Below are positions 29,101 to 35,935 of a stretch of DNA of 64,000 nucleotides, piece by piece (the stretch's first letter is position 1; each line of letters opens with the position of its first letter). The notes below the pieces were generated by a model, which saw only the letters and a list, made by a program, of their open reading frames with translations, made no database searches and was not told the origin of the DNA. The position numbers were made by a program, and so were the translations under genes. Source of the DNA: Blastococcus sp. URHD0036. Its GTDB lineage: Bacteria > Actinomycetota > Actinomycetes > Mycobacteriales > Geodermatophilaceae. Where the stretch lies: the NCBI RefSeq assembly GCF_000701365.1, contig NZ_JNIK01000016.1, forward strand, positions 62,001-126,000, read 5' to 3'.

Positions 29101-30390
29101 CAGTCGTTCTCGCGTGGTCAGCAGCGCGATCCCGAGGTCGCCGGGGGAGAGCAGCACCGCTGCCTGCGCCAGCACGGCGCTCACCACCTCGAGCCCAGCC
29201 GACCGGGGACCGACGACGGCGAGCCCCCCGCTGGCCGCCAGATCGAGGACGACGGGGACGTCACTGCACCGCTGCGGCGTCCTCGTGCCGTCGGGCTCCA
29301 CCCGGACCACCCGGAGGAGGCCCGGTCCCCGGCCGATCCGGACCGTGAGGGCGCCCGGGGTGCTCCGGTGCCGTTCCCAGAGTGGCGCGGCGCGTCGCCG
29401 GGCCGCCGCCAGCAGCCGGGCGAGATCCGGCGGAGCCACGTCCGCGGCGCGTCGGTCTGCCCGGACGGCCTCCTCGAGATGGGCCCGGGCCGCCGCGACC
29501 TCCTCGGCGTGGAGCGCTGCATCGCTCCGCGACGAGCGGGCACCGGTCCACCGGTCGCCGAGCCAGGTACCGAGCGCGACCAGCGGGCTGAGCAGCGCGA
29601 AGAACAGGAAGGTCGGCGCCGCGAGCAGCCAGGCGCCGAGCGCTCCGGCGACGGCGGGCAGCGCGATGGCGACCCAGGAGAGTCGCCGGCGAACCACCTC
29701 CGGGGGAGCGGTGGGGAAGCGCACCTCGCAGTCCGGGCGAGCAGCCGGTGAGGAGGCGAGCGGGCGCACCAGCGTCCGGCCGCCGGGAGCCGGCGCCCTG
29801 CCGAGGCGGGCGCCTCCGGGACCACGGACGGTGAGCGCCGAGCAGCCGATCCGCAGGACCGAGCCGGAGCTCCACTCGACCGGCTCCGTGCCCAGCCGCA
29901 CGTCGTCGAGTCGGCTGCCGTTGGCCGATCCGGCGTCGGCCACGGACACCCGGCCGCCGGAGACGTCGATGACCACGTGCCGCCGGGACACGTCGGGGTC
30001 GTCGACGGCGATGTCGGCGGTGCTCCCTCGACCGACGACGTGGCGCCCACCGGGCAGGCGGAGGCTGAGACCGGTGTCGGGCCCACCGACGACCTCGAGT
30101 GCGAGCGCGCTCCCGGACTCCTCGGCCGGGAGCCGGGGACCGGGTCCGCCCAGCCCGAGGACGGCGCCGTGGGCGAGGTGGGCAGAGCGGAGGTCGAGGT
30201 CATCCGCCAGTGGTGTCGAGCCGTGCCAGAGCCTCGGCACCGCTCCCGCTCCCAGCCGGTCGAGACCAGCCGTGAGCGAGGCCAGGGGCGCCTCGTCGGG
30301 CGCGTGCACCTCCACGTCCAGGGCGCCGGCCGGGCCGGCCAGAGTCCACCGACGGGTCGCCGGACGGTCGGGGGCGGAGCCGCTGGTCAC
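26197..30390 (-). CDS. FHA-FtsK/EccC-type type VII secretion ATPase
   Basis: The 1,397-residue protein has an N-terminal ubiquitin-like/FHA region, with the FHA motif GRGSTADIAVDDPDVSRRH about residues 120-138. Two membrane helices follow (about 238-278), then three FtsK/SpoIIIE-type ATPase domains. Domain 1 has intact Walker A GTTGAGKS (644-651) and Walker B VIVVDEFAGL (743-752). Domains 2 and 3 carry GPASGRTT (969-976) and GPPGSGRS (1223-1230), with Arg for the Lys. FHA before the membrane helices resembles firmicute EssC more than mycobacterial EccCa/Cb. It stands head-to-head with a WXG100 gene, its likely substrate. No EccB, EccD, EccE or mycosin is nearby. The start is GTG 30390; the frame extends to 30468. 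Confidence 0.88.
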   Translation of the reverse strand: MTSGSAPDRPATRRWTLAGPAGALDVEVHAPDEAPLASLTAGLDRLGAGAVPRLWHGSTPLADDLDLRSAHLAHGAVLGLGGPGPRLPAEESGSALALEVVGGPDTGLSLRLPGGRHVVGRGSTADIAVDDPDVSRRHVVIDVSGGRVSVADAGSANGSRLDDVRLGTEPVEWSSGSVLRIGCSALTVRGPGGARLGRAPAPGGRTLVRPLASSPAARPDCEVRFPTAPPEVVRRRLSWVAIALPAVAGALGAWLLAAPTFLFFALLSPLVALGTWLGDRWTGARSSRSDAALHAEEVAAARAHLEEAVRADRRAADVAPPDLARLLAAARRRAAPLWERHRSTPGALTVRIGRGPGLLRVVRVEPDGTRTPQRCSDVPVVLDLAASGGLAVVGPRSAGLEVVSAVLAQAAVLLSPGDLGIALLTTRERLDDWQWLRWLPHTEPADVRVAAVPAADEGPDIAWLEDVIARRADGALSSDEPGPGDPVGPWVLVVVDLPPGRRLAEALRSARRRGVLPLTTTGPTGDESAAVLRLAGETGQSGLLRRPASPPQELVPDRLKPVRAAALARDLAPLSTADAGGKRLPDAVRLVDLLAGELLSGVSDHPGAGWSRRRDALVAVLGTSAEGPVAVDLCRDGPHALVAGTTGAGKSELLQSLIAGLAVAHPPDRCSFLLVDYKGGAAFAEAAGLPHTVGVLTDLDARTTARALRSLGAELTRREAILAAAGVPDVAGLPDGADLARLVIVVDEFAGLAEELPDFVPGLVAIAQRGRSLGVHLVLATQRPAGVVSPEIRANCSLRLCLRTTSGSDSRDVLGTGAAAHLPAHRPGRAFLRVGASEPVLLQVARVAGRPLAGPDHPRVSRWQWPDAPDPASAGDGEGPTDLAVLVADLVRQADRAGIARPHQPWRPPLPDRLPVADLDATDLEAGAADGPEQHSSVRVGLVDRPDLQRQDVLTLDLARGGGWLAVGGPASGRTTLLRAVLGEAVATHSPEELHVHALDHDGGALARVAAGLPHTGTTVGADDAFRTTRLVDRLAAEVSERRASGRSTPRLLLLVDGLESVSAQLDEADPARGSATLLRLVRDGGPAGLTCVLTADRAVPGGRLAAAVGTRLVLPLPDRTDYAVAGIPARAVPEHRPPGRALVGEAGWECQLALPRPSVPCASRTTSTALRIPELAPDPELPLPDAGSPQLPPMTLPLGPGGDEGNVLTLDLQRSGGLLVAGPPGSGRSAVVAAFAAHLTATGVPVARVVGPGTHPTADAEEAALTEVDAADTAGWTEWVGRLDGRAGVVLVDDHPAVAETPVGSALTSALPPSVLPVLTGTAADLAAVFRGPVAALRRRRSGLLLCPGPGDADVLGLRLPRTPVPARPGSGWLVESGSARRVQVALRRVRGDGAS

Positions 30391-30439
30391 CCGGCGATCG
30401 TGAGAGGGGGGAGGCCTGCCGGAGGGGCTGCACCCGGAT

Positions 30440-30468
30440 CTGTGGACGCCGTCCGCCCCTGTGGACAC
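30440..30468. repeat. Direct repeat CTGTGGAC, DnaA-box-like, in the EccC/WXG100 gap
   Basis: CTGTGGAC occurs at 30440-30447 and 30459-30466, 19 bp apart (about two helical turns), between the divergent EccC and WXG100 genes. The second copy continues to TGTGGACAC, 8 of 9 to the complement of the DnaA box TTGTCCACA. It may bind DnaA or a tandem regulator controlling both genes. Confidence 0.45.
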
Positions 30469-30495
30469 CCGGGGCCGTCGGCGCCGGATCCGGCC

Positions 30496-30501
30496 TAACG
30501 T
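30496..30501 (+). promoter_or_regulatory. Putative -10 hexamer for the WXG100 gene
   Basis: TAACGT lies 39 bases before the WXG100 ATG, giving a leader with a strong GGAGGAGG ribosome site (30529-30536). Good translation signals suit an abundant secreted protein. Confidence 0.45.
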
Positions 30502-30540
30502 CCGCCGTCACCGGGAGGGACCCGGAACGGAGGAGGACAC

Positions 30541-30834
30541 ATGAAGGTCGACATCGCCACGCTGCAGTCGATGGCCGGGCAGTGCAGGGCCGAGGCGGCG
30601 GAGGCGACGGCCCGCCAGGCCACGCTGTCGAGCAGCGTGAACACGTCGGTGCTGGACGGGTGGAGCGACAGCCAGGCCGCCGTCCGCTTCAGCGAGCTCT
30701 ACGAGCAGTGGCGGCTGGCCGCCCAGGGCGTCGCCGATTCGCTGACCGGCATGGGCGGCCTGCTCTCAGGGGTCGCCGACTCCTACCAGCAGCACGAGGC
30801 GGAGATGGCGGCCCGCATCGGGGCGCTGCTCTGA
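30541..30834 (+). CDS. WXG100-family protein (Esx-like secreted substrate)
   Basis: The 97-residue all-helical protein has the size and hairpin layout of WXG100 proteins: a helix to about residue 35, the turn VLDGWSDSQAAV (W40 with Asp in place of the Gly of WxG), and a second helix. Near the C-terminus SYQQHE gives a YxxxE secretion-type motif. Such proteins are exported by EccC/EssC ATPases as helical dimers. It is divergent from the FHA-EccC gene, which should be its motor. Only one WXG100 gene is present, so it is either a homodimer, as in EssC systems, or its partner lies elsewhere. Confidence 0.85.
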   Translation: MKVDIATLQSMAGQCRAEAAEATARQATLSSSVNTSVLDGWSDSQAAVRFSELYEQWRLAAQGVADSLTGMGGLLSGVADSYQQHEAEMAARIGALL

Positions 30835-30847
30835 GCCGGGAGACCGG

Positions 30848-31765
30848 TCAGGTGCCGGCGGGCGAGCCCGCCGGGGCCAGGCCGCGGGAGCGACCGACCA
30901 GGCGGCTGCGGAGCTCCGGCACCCGCTCCCACGGCAGGATCGAGAGGATCGCCACGCAGTGCGGCAGGAAGACGATGGTCACGCCGGCGAAGACCATCAG
31001 GTGGAAGCCGATGAGGAAGACCACCAGCGCCACCCGGGCACGGTCCCGCCAGACCAGCAGGATCAGCGGCGACAGCAGCTCCAGGCCGATCATCGCCCAC
31101 TGCATCGCCTCGAGCAGCCACGGGAAGTCCAGGGTCCAGTCCGACAGCCAGGTGCCGCGGCGGATGACCGCGCGGGCCAGGGTGGAGCCGGTCGGCCAGT
31201 CCCAGCCGCCGAACCGGATCTTCGCCCAGGCGGCCAGGAAGTAGGTGAGCATCACCGCGACCAGTACGACCGCCATCGCGAAGCCGGCGGCCTCGGAGCG
31301 GCGGCGGTCCCGGAACCGCGCGACGCCGACGGTGGGCAGCACCGCGAGCAGCACCAGGAAGGCGATGCGGTCGTGGTCCACCTTCCCGTAGCTCATCGCG
31401 ATGACCATCCACTCGAAGTAGAGGAGGAACACCGCGGTCCCGAGCACCCGGGGCGCCCGGCCGGTCGCCGCCACCAGCGCGGTCAGCAACAGCGCCCACT
31501 GCACGACGGTGACCACCGTGTGCGTCGGGTCCGGCAAGTGCAGCAGCTTGCCGACGGTCAGCGGGGCGTACCACTCCGTCGGCACGTTCGCGTGCGCCTT
31601 GACCCACTGGGTGGTCACCAGGACGTCGACCCAGATGAACAGGTAGGCGATGGTCCGCATGACCGCGATGCGGGTCAGCGGCACGGGCCGGAACCACCAC
31701 GCCGCACGCAGCGGGTTGCGCGGGGTGCCGTCGGTGGCGGGGGAGGAGACGTCGGACCGGCTCAT
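30848..31765 (-). CDS. HTTM-domain membrane protein
   Basis: A 305-residue integral membrane protein with about seven hydrophobic helices, fitting the HTTM (horizontally transferred transmembrane) domain found in vitamin K-dependent gamma-glutamyl carboxylases. Signature-like pieces are RTIAYLFIWVDVLVTTQW, YFEWMVIAMSYGKVDHDRIAFLVLLAVLPTV and WAMIGLELLSPLILL. Bacterial HTTM proteins mostly have unknown activity; some are quinone-linked enzymes. Its ATG overlaps the stop of the upstream small membrane protein gene (ATGA), so the two are coupled and probably act together. It converges on the WXG100 gene with a 13 bp gap. Confidence 0.8.
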   Translation of the reverse strand: MSRSDVSSPATDGTPRNPLRAAWWFRPVPLTRIAVMRTIAYLFIWVDVLVTTQWVKAHANVPTEWYAPLTVGKLLHLPDPTHTVVTVVQWALLLTALVAATGRAPRVLGTAVFLLYFEWMVIAMSYGKVDHDRIAFLVLLAVLPTVGVARFRDRRRSEAAGFAMAVVLVAVMLTYFLAAWAKIRFGGWDWPTGSTLARAVIRRGTWLSDWTLDFPWLLEAMQWAMIGLELLSPLILLVWRDRARVALVVFLIGFHLMVFAGVTIVFLPHCVAILSILPWERVPELRSRLVGRSRGLAPAGSPAGT

Positions 31766-32250
31766 TGCGGCGCCTCCAGGTCCTGCTCGACGACGACCGT
31801 GTCGGTGAACTCGCCGGTGCGCTGGCCGTCGTCCAGCTCGATGCGGCGGTGGATCACCTGCACCTCGACCAGCGGTTCGGCGTCGGGATGCCGGTCGGCG
31901 TAGGTGTCGGCGAGCAGCGCGAGCAGCTCCGGGTGTTCCTGCATCCGGGGCAGCTGGCCCTCGAACTCGGCGCGGCGCAGCCCCACCGCGCCGCCGGAGA
32001 GCCGCACCTCGTCCCCGGCCGCGGTCAGGCCCACCACGCGGGTGGAGATCACCGGGGCATCCGGGTCCGCCCGCGTCGAGTACATGCGGAAGGGGCCGAA
32101 CGGGAAGTCGGCGTCGTCCCCCCAGACGGTGCCCGTCATGACCACCGCCAGCACCGCGGCGGCGACGCCCAGCCGCACCCGGCGCGAGGCGCGGGACAGC
32201 GGCACCACGTCCGTGCCGGTGGTGCTCTCGGCCGTGGGAGGCGTGGACAC
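31762..32250 (-). CDS. Single-pass membrane protein coupled to HTTM protein
   Basis: The 162-residue protein has one N-terminal transmembrane segment (about 27-45, LGVAAAVLAVVMTGTVWG) followed by an extracellular beta-rich domain: FPFGPFRMYSTRADPDAPVISTRVVGLTAAGDEVRL and a C-terminal VEVQVIHRRIELDDGQ. The pattern 'FPFGPFRMYS' followed by a short globular domain recurs in partners of actinobacterial HTTM proteins, as I recall. No enzymatic motif is seen. The GTG start at 32250 is six bases after a TACGAT hexamer. It is translationally coupled to the HTTM gene. Confidence 0.7.
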   Translation of the reverse strand: MSTPPTAESTTGTDVVPLSRASRRVRLGVAAAVLAVVMTGTVWGDDADFPFGPFRMYSTRADPDAPVISTRVVGLTAAGDEVRLSGGAVGLRRAEFEGQLPRMQEHPELLALLADTYADRHPDAEPLVEVQVIHRRIELDDGQRTGEFTDTVVVEQDLEAPQ

Positions 32251-32256
32251 CCGGCC

Positions 32257-32262
32257 ATCGTA
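32257..32262 (-). promoter_or_regulatory. Putative leaderless -10 for the HTTM pair
   Basis: On the minus strand this reads TACGAT, then six bases, then GTG 32250. Confidence 0.55.
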
Positions 32263-32384
32263 GGATCGGCGCCCGTCCAGACGGGTCACCGACGCGTGCG
32301 TGGGCACAGCACCCGGCCCCGTCCGGTCTCGCTGTCCTCCGCGTGCCGGCGCGCCCCATCCAGCAACGTCGCGGGAGCCCCCAC

Positions 32385-32891
32385 ATGCAGTTCGGTCGGT
32401 ACTACGAGGAGTTCGAGGTCGGGGCCGTCTACAAGCACTGGCCCGGCAAGACGGTCACCGAGTACGACGACCACCTGTTCTGCCTGATCACGATGAACCA
32501 CCACCCGCTGCACCTGGACACGAACTACGCCGAGGAGACCACCGACTTCGGCAAGAACGTCGTCGTCGGCAACTACATCTACTCGCTGCTTCTGGGCATG
32601 AGCGTCGCCGACGTCTCCGGCAAGGCCATCGCCAACCTCGAGGTCGAGTCGCTGCGGCACGTGAAGCCGACCTTCCACGGCGACACCATCTACGGCGAGA
32701 CCACGGTCCTCGACAAGACCGAGTCCAAGTCCAAGGACGACCGTGGCGTGGTCTACGTCGAGACCATCGGCTACAAGCAGGACGGCACCGTCGTCTGCAT
32801 CTTCCGCCGCAAGGTCATGGTCCCCAAGCGCAGCTACGGCGACAGCCGCGGCGGCGAGCAGCCCGGCCGCCCCGAGCCCAAGGCCCGCTGA
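32385..32891 (+). CDS. MaoC-family hot-dog dehydratase
   Basis: A 168-residue single hot-dog protein: FGRYYEEFEVGAVYKHWPGKTVTEYDDHLFCLITMNHHPLHLDTNYAE carries the hydratase-type catalytic region (Asp and His around residues 29-41), followed by VVVGNYIYSLLLGMSVAD. It probably hydrates or dehydrates an enoyl/hydroxyacyl-CoA thioester. Relatives lie beside CoA-ester lyases in branched-acid catabolism, but no such gene is here. ATG 32385 has GGGAG 8-12 bases upstream and starts the conserved MQFGRYYE block, so I prefer it to GTG 32343. The stop codon lies in a 14 bp triple repeat. Confidence 0.85.
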   Translation: MQFGRYYEEFEVGAVYKHWPGKTVTEYDDHLFCLITMNHHPLHLDTNYAEETTDFGKNVVVGNYIYSLLLGMSVADVSGKAIANLEVESLRHVKPTFHGDTIYGETTVLDKTESKSKDDRGVVYVETIGYKQDGTVVCIFRRKVMVPKRSYGDSRGGEQPGRPEPKAR

Positions 32892-32924
32892 GCCGAGAAC
32901 GCTGAGCCGACCACGCTGAGCCGA
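32886..32924 (+). repeat. Three tandem copies of CGCTGAGCCGA (14 bp period)
   Basis: CGCTGAGCCGA occurs at 32886-32896, 32900-32910 and 32914-32924, separated by three variable bases. The first copy holds the maoC stop codon, and each copy contains a TGA. It probably arose by slippage; no function is evident. Confidence 0.7.
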
Positions 32925-32940
32925 TCGCGCGCCCAGCCGC

Positions 32941-33411
32941 TCAGCGGGGCAGCACGCCCCACGCACCGAGGCTCTCGAGCAGCCCGACGGTGCACGACAG
33001 CCCCGCGAGCGCGGCGGCGTCGGCGAAGGTGACCTCGTCGGCGTCGTCGCCCGCGACCGGCACCGCCCGCGGGTCCAGCAGCGTGCACGCCAGGTCGGCG
33101 ACGTCGTAGACGACGCCCGCCCCCGGCACGCGCACCCGGCCGACCACGGCCCCGGCCCGCACCGGCAGCCCGGTCTCCTCCCGGACCTCCCGCTCGACCG
33201 CCTCGGCGAGCGACTCGCCCGGCTCCACCCGCCCGCCGGGCACCGACCACAGCCCCCGCCCGGGCTCGGTGCCCCGCCGGATGAGCAGCAGCCGGCCCGC
33301 CGCGTCGTGCACGATCCCGCCGACGCAGGCGACCACGGGCCGCCCGCCGGCAGCGGCCTCGGCATCGGCCCCGGCAGCAGTGCCGGGACCAGCGGGGTCG
33401 TCGGCAGGCAC
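32941..33411 (-). CDS. NUDIX hydrolase
   Basis: A 156-residue protein with an intact Nudix box, [23 protein letters not shown] (about residues 59-81), matching Gx5Ex7REUxEExGU. The preceding [21 protein letters not shown] and following VVGRVRVPG strands complete the fold. It hydrolyses a nucleoside diphosphate linked to another group; the substrate (8-oxo-dGTP, ADP-ribose or other) cannot be told. The N-terminal 30 residues are Pro/Ala-rich and variable. The start is GTG 33411, seven bases after a TAGCGT hexamer. It is divergent from the DUF6758 gene. Confidence 0.85.
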   Translation of the reverse strand: MPADDPAGPGTAAGADAEAAAGGRPVVACVGGIVHDAAGRLLLIRRGTEPGRGLWSVPGGRVEPGESLAEAVEREVREETGLPVRAGAVVGRVRVPGAGVVYDVADLACTLLDPRAVPVAGDDADEVTFADAAALAGLSCTVGLLESLGAWGVLPR

Positions 33412-33418
33412 GCGTCCG

Positions 33419-33424
33419 ACGCTA
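33419..33424 (-). promoter_or_regulatory. Putative leaderless -10 for the Nudix gene
   Basis: The minus strand reads TAGCGT, then seven bases, then GTG 33411. Confidence 0.5.
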
Positions 33425-33454
33425 GCGCGCCCTGCGGGGCGTCCTGGGGCACGC

Positions 33455-33483
33455 TTGACGAACTCCCGCGCCCCCAGGACGGT
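33455..33483 (+). promoter_or_regulatory. Putative -35/-10 promoter of the DUF6758 gene
   Basis: TTGACG (33455-33460), a 17-base spacer and GACGGT (33478-33483) stand seven bases before ATG 33491. This is the clearest -35 element among the near-leaderless promoters in the window. Confidence 0.45.
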
Positions 33484-33490
33484 GTCAGCG

Positions 33491-34114
33491 ATGAGCGTCT
33501 CCCCGGTCTGCCCGCGCTGCGGTGAGCGCGCCACCGTCCGCCCCGGGGACTCCGGGCAGGCCTGGTGTCACGTGCACGGCGCCATCACGCCCCTGCACCA
33601 CACCGCGCTGATCGCCCACGACGCCATCGCCGCGGTGACCGCCGACGCCCGCGTCCCGGCCTGGGTGCCCGACCCCATGCCGGCCGGCTGGTCGGTGACC
33701 GGGATGGCGTGGGGGGGCGAGCCCGGCGCGCGGGCGATCGTCGTCGACTGCGCCGGCCCGGCACCCCTGGGCGGGTCGGCCGAGCTCGTCCTGGTCGCTG
33801 AGGAGCCAGGCACCGGCGTCGGTTGCGGGTACGCCGGCCTGCCCGGCCTCGACCCGGGCGACGTCATCACCGGCCCCTCCTCGGCCGCCGTCGAGGCCGC
33901 CGGCCAGCACGCCCCGCTCTGGGCGATCCCCACCACCGACGACCGGGCCGCCTTCGTCGGCGAGTCCTACGGCGTGTGGCTGTGGCTGGTCATGTGGCCG
34001 ATGTCGGCCGCGTGGCTGCTCGCCGAGGAACTCCGGCTCATCGACCTGCGGGAACGCGTCTACCCGGACCTGCCGCTCGGCCCGCCCAGCGAACACCTGC
34101 TCCCCGGCGAGTAG
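33491..34114 (+). CDS. DUF6758-family protein
   Basis: The 207-residue protein has an N-terminal zinc ribbon (CPRCGER and WCHVHG, residues about 7-30) and a conserved body: [53 protein letters not shown], and [32 protein letters not shown] near the end. This pattern is widespread in Actinobacteria and is annotated as DUF6758 (older label: phosphotransacetylase-like). Function is unknown. No membrane helix is firmly predicted, although the VWLWLVMWP stretch is hydrophobic. The start is ATG 33491; the frame is open upstream but there conserved sequence is absent. Confidence 0.8.
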   Translation: MSVSPVCPRCGERATVRPGDSGQAWCHVHGAITPLHHTALIAHDAIAAVTADARVPAWVPDPMPAGWSVTGMAWGGEPGARAIVVDCAGPAPLGGSAELVLVAEEPGTGVGCGYAGLPGLDPGDVITGPSSAAVEAAGQHAPLWAIPTTDDRAAFVGESYGVWLWLVMWPMSAAWLLAEELRLIDLRERVYPDLPLGPPSEHLLPGE

Positions 34115-34241
34115 CGGACCGATCCGCCTCGGCGTGTCTGCGGCTGGCACCCGTGGGACGCGTGTTACCCATGTGACCGGCCCGCCCCGGGCCATCCCGG
34201 CGGGCGTCGTCCACCGGTGCCGTGAACTCCTCGGAGGTGGC

Positions 34242-34400
34242 GTGAACCTCAAGAAGGTCATCACCTGGCTGCTCGTGGCCTTCGTCGTCTTCTACGTGAT
34301 CCAGGCGCCGGAGAAGTCCGCCGACATCGTGAAGAGCGCCGGCGAGACCCTGGGGAACGCCGCCTCCTCGCTGGGCGACTTCGTCTCGTCGCTGGTCTAG
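34242..34400 (+). CDS. 52-residue single-pass membrane protein
   Basis: A small protein with a basic start (NLKK), one transmembrane helix (about residues 6-22, VITWLLVAFVVFYVIQA) and an amphipathic extracellular or cytoplasmic tail rich in Ser, Ala and Gly ending in VSSLV. A GGAGG ribosome site stands 5-9 bases before the GTG. It lies 5 bp before the PH-domain gene, so the two probably form an operon. I do not recognise a family; codon use matches neighbours, which supports it being real. Confidence 0.65.
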   Translation: MNLKKVITWLLVAFVVFYVIQAPEKSADIVKSAGETLGNAASSLGDFVSSLV

Positions 34401-34405
34401 GCCGC

Positions 34406-35032
34406 GTGCCCGATCCCGCCCCGCGCCCCGAGCGGTGGCACAAGGACGCGGCCAAGTACCTGCTGCCGGGTGAGCTGCCGCCCGTCGTCGCCACGCGGCG
34501 GCACTGGGCGGTGCTGATCCTCCCCGTGCTCAAGACGCTGCCGGTCCTCGTCCTCGGCGGCTGGCTGCTGGTGCTCGACCCGGACAACCGCGTCTCCAGC
34601 ACCGCCGGACTGCTCGTGGTGGTCGCCGGCCTCGGCGTGCTGGCCGCGCGCGTCGCCGGGTGGTGGATGAGCCACTTCATCGTCACCAACCGGCGGGTGC
34701 TGCTGACCAGCGGCGTCGTCGTCCGCACCGTCGCGCTGCTCCCGCTGCGCCGCATCACCGACCTCACCTGGAAGGAGGCGCTGCTCGGTCAGGTGCTGGG
34801 CTACGGCACGTTCCGCTTCGAGTCGGCCGGCCAGCAGCAGGCGCTGTCGGAGATCACCTACCTGCCGCACGCCGACGTCCTCTACCGGCGGGTCAGCCAG
34901 CTGCTGTTCGGTGCCGACGGCGTCGTCGACGGCGAGGACGAAGGGGATCCGGTGGAGGTCCGGCGGGCCACCGCGCCCGACCTCGCCCGGCGGGACACGC
35001 AGCCGCTGCCGCGTCCGCCGCAGGTCACGTGA
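34406..35032 (+). CDS. PH (YdbT-type) domain membrane protein
   Basis: A 208-residue protein with two membrane helices (about 33-55 and 64-85) followed by a bacterial PH domain (bPH2-type): HFIVTNRRVLLTSGVVVRTVALLPLRRITDLTWKEALLGQVLGYGTFRFESAGQ. The NRRVLL-SG-V-pattern with LPLRRITD is the hallmark. Family role is unknown; it may bind lipid or peptide at the membrane. The C-terminal tail is charged and disordered. Start GTG 34406 follows the small membrane protein by 5 bp. Confidence 0.85.
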   Translation: MPDPAPRPERWHKDAAKYLLPGELPPVVATRRHWAVLILPVLKTLPVLVLGGWLLVLDPDNRVSSTAGLLVVVAGLGVLAARVAGWWMSHFIVTNRRVLLTSGVVVRTVALLPLRRITDLTWKEALLGQVLGYGTFRFESAGQQQALSEITYLPHADVLYRRVSQLLFGADGVVDGEDEGDPVEVRRATAPDLARRDTQPLPRPPQVT

Positions 35033-35067
35033 CCGCGGCCGGACGTCGTACGGCAGGCTGACCGGCG

Positions 35068-35925
35068 ATGCGGATCGACCTGCACACCCACTCCTCGGTC
35101 TCCGACGGCACCCAGACGCCGGCCGAGCTGCTGGCGACCGCGCGCGACGCCGGGCTCGACGTCGTCGCACTCACCGACCACGACACCACCGACGGTTGGG
35201 CGGCGGCGGCGCGGTCGCGTCCCGCCGGGCTGACCGTCGTCCCGGGCATGGAGCTGTCCTGCCGCTGGCTGATCGCCGAGGGCAACCCGATCAGCCTGCA
35301 CCTGCTGGCCTACCTGTTCGACCCCGAGCACCCCGCGCTGGCCGCCGAGCGCACCCGCCTGCGCGAGGAGCGGCTGTTCCGCGGTGAGCGGATCGTCTCG
35401 AGGCTGGTCGCGGCCGGCTACCCGGTCGAGTGGTCGCAGATCGTCACCGCGTCGGGCGGCGGGGTGGTGGGCCGGCCGCACGTGGCCCGCGCTCTGGTCG
35501 ACGCCGGGGTGGTCGGCTCGGTCGACGAGGCCTTCGCCGATCTGCTGCACCCGCGCAGCCCCTTCTACGTCGCCAAGACCGACACCGACGTCCTCGACGG
35601 CATCCGGCTGGTCCGCGCGGCCGGCGGCGTGCCGGTGTTCGCCCACGGCCTGGCCACCAAGCGTGGGCGGGTCGTCGACGACGACGCGATCGCCGCCATG
35701 GCCGGGGCGGGGCTGCTCGGCCTGGAGGTCGACCACCCCGACCACAGCGCGGCCGAGCGGGCGCACCTGCGCGGCCTCGCCGGCGAGCTCGGCCTGCTGG
35801 TGACCGGCTCCAGCGACTACCACGGCAGCAACAAGACGACCCCGATCGCCGCCTGCACCACCGCGCCGGACCAGCTGGAGGCCCTCCTGGCCGCCGGCAC
35901 CGGCAGCGCGCCGCTGACCGACTGA
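35068..35925 (+). CDS. PHP-domain phosphoesterase (RNase AM/YciV-like)
   Basis: The 285-residue enzyme shows the PHP metal-binding motifs: DLHTHSSVSDGTQTP (residues 4-18), LTDHDTTDGW, PGMELSC, the HLLAYLFD strand, GRPHVARAL, and a late GSSDYHGSNKT with the last metal ligands. E. coli YciV/RNase AM, of similar layout, trims RNA 5' ends and hydrolyses 3',5'-nucleoside bisphosphates. That activity is plausible here. It follows the PH-domain gene by 35 bp on the same strand. A CAGGCT hexamer eight bases before the ATG may allow separate transcription. Confidence 0.88.
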   Translation: MRIDLHTHSSVSDGTQTPAELLATARDAGLDVVALTDHDTTDGWAAAARSRPAGLTVVPGMELSCRWLIAEGNPISLHLLAYLFDPEHPALAAERTRLREERLFRGERIVSRLVAAGYPVEWSQIVTASGGGVVGRPHVARALVDAGVVGSVDEAFADLLHPRSPFYVAKTDTDVLDGIRLVRAAGGVPVFAHGLATKRGRVVDDDAIAAMAGAGLLGLEVDHPDHSAAERAHLRGLAGELGLLVTGSSDYHGSNKTTPIAACTTAPDQLEALLAAGTGSAPLTD

Positions 35926-35935
35926 GCGCGGCCGG

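Noticed and set aside
30541-30834. A second WXG100/Esx partner gene next to the first
   Set aside because: No additional 90-110 residue helical frame with a WxG-like turn was found within several kilobases on either side.
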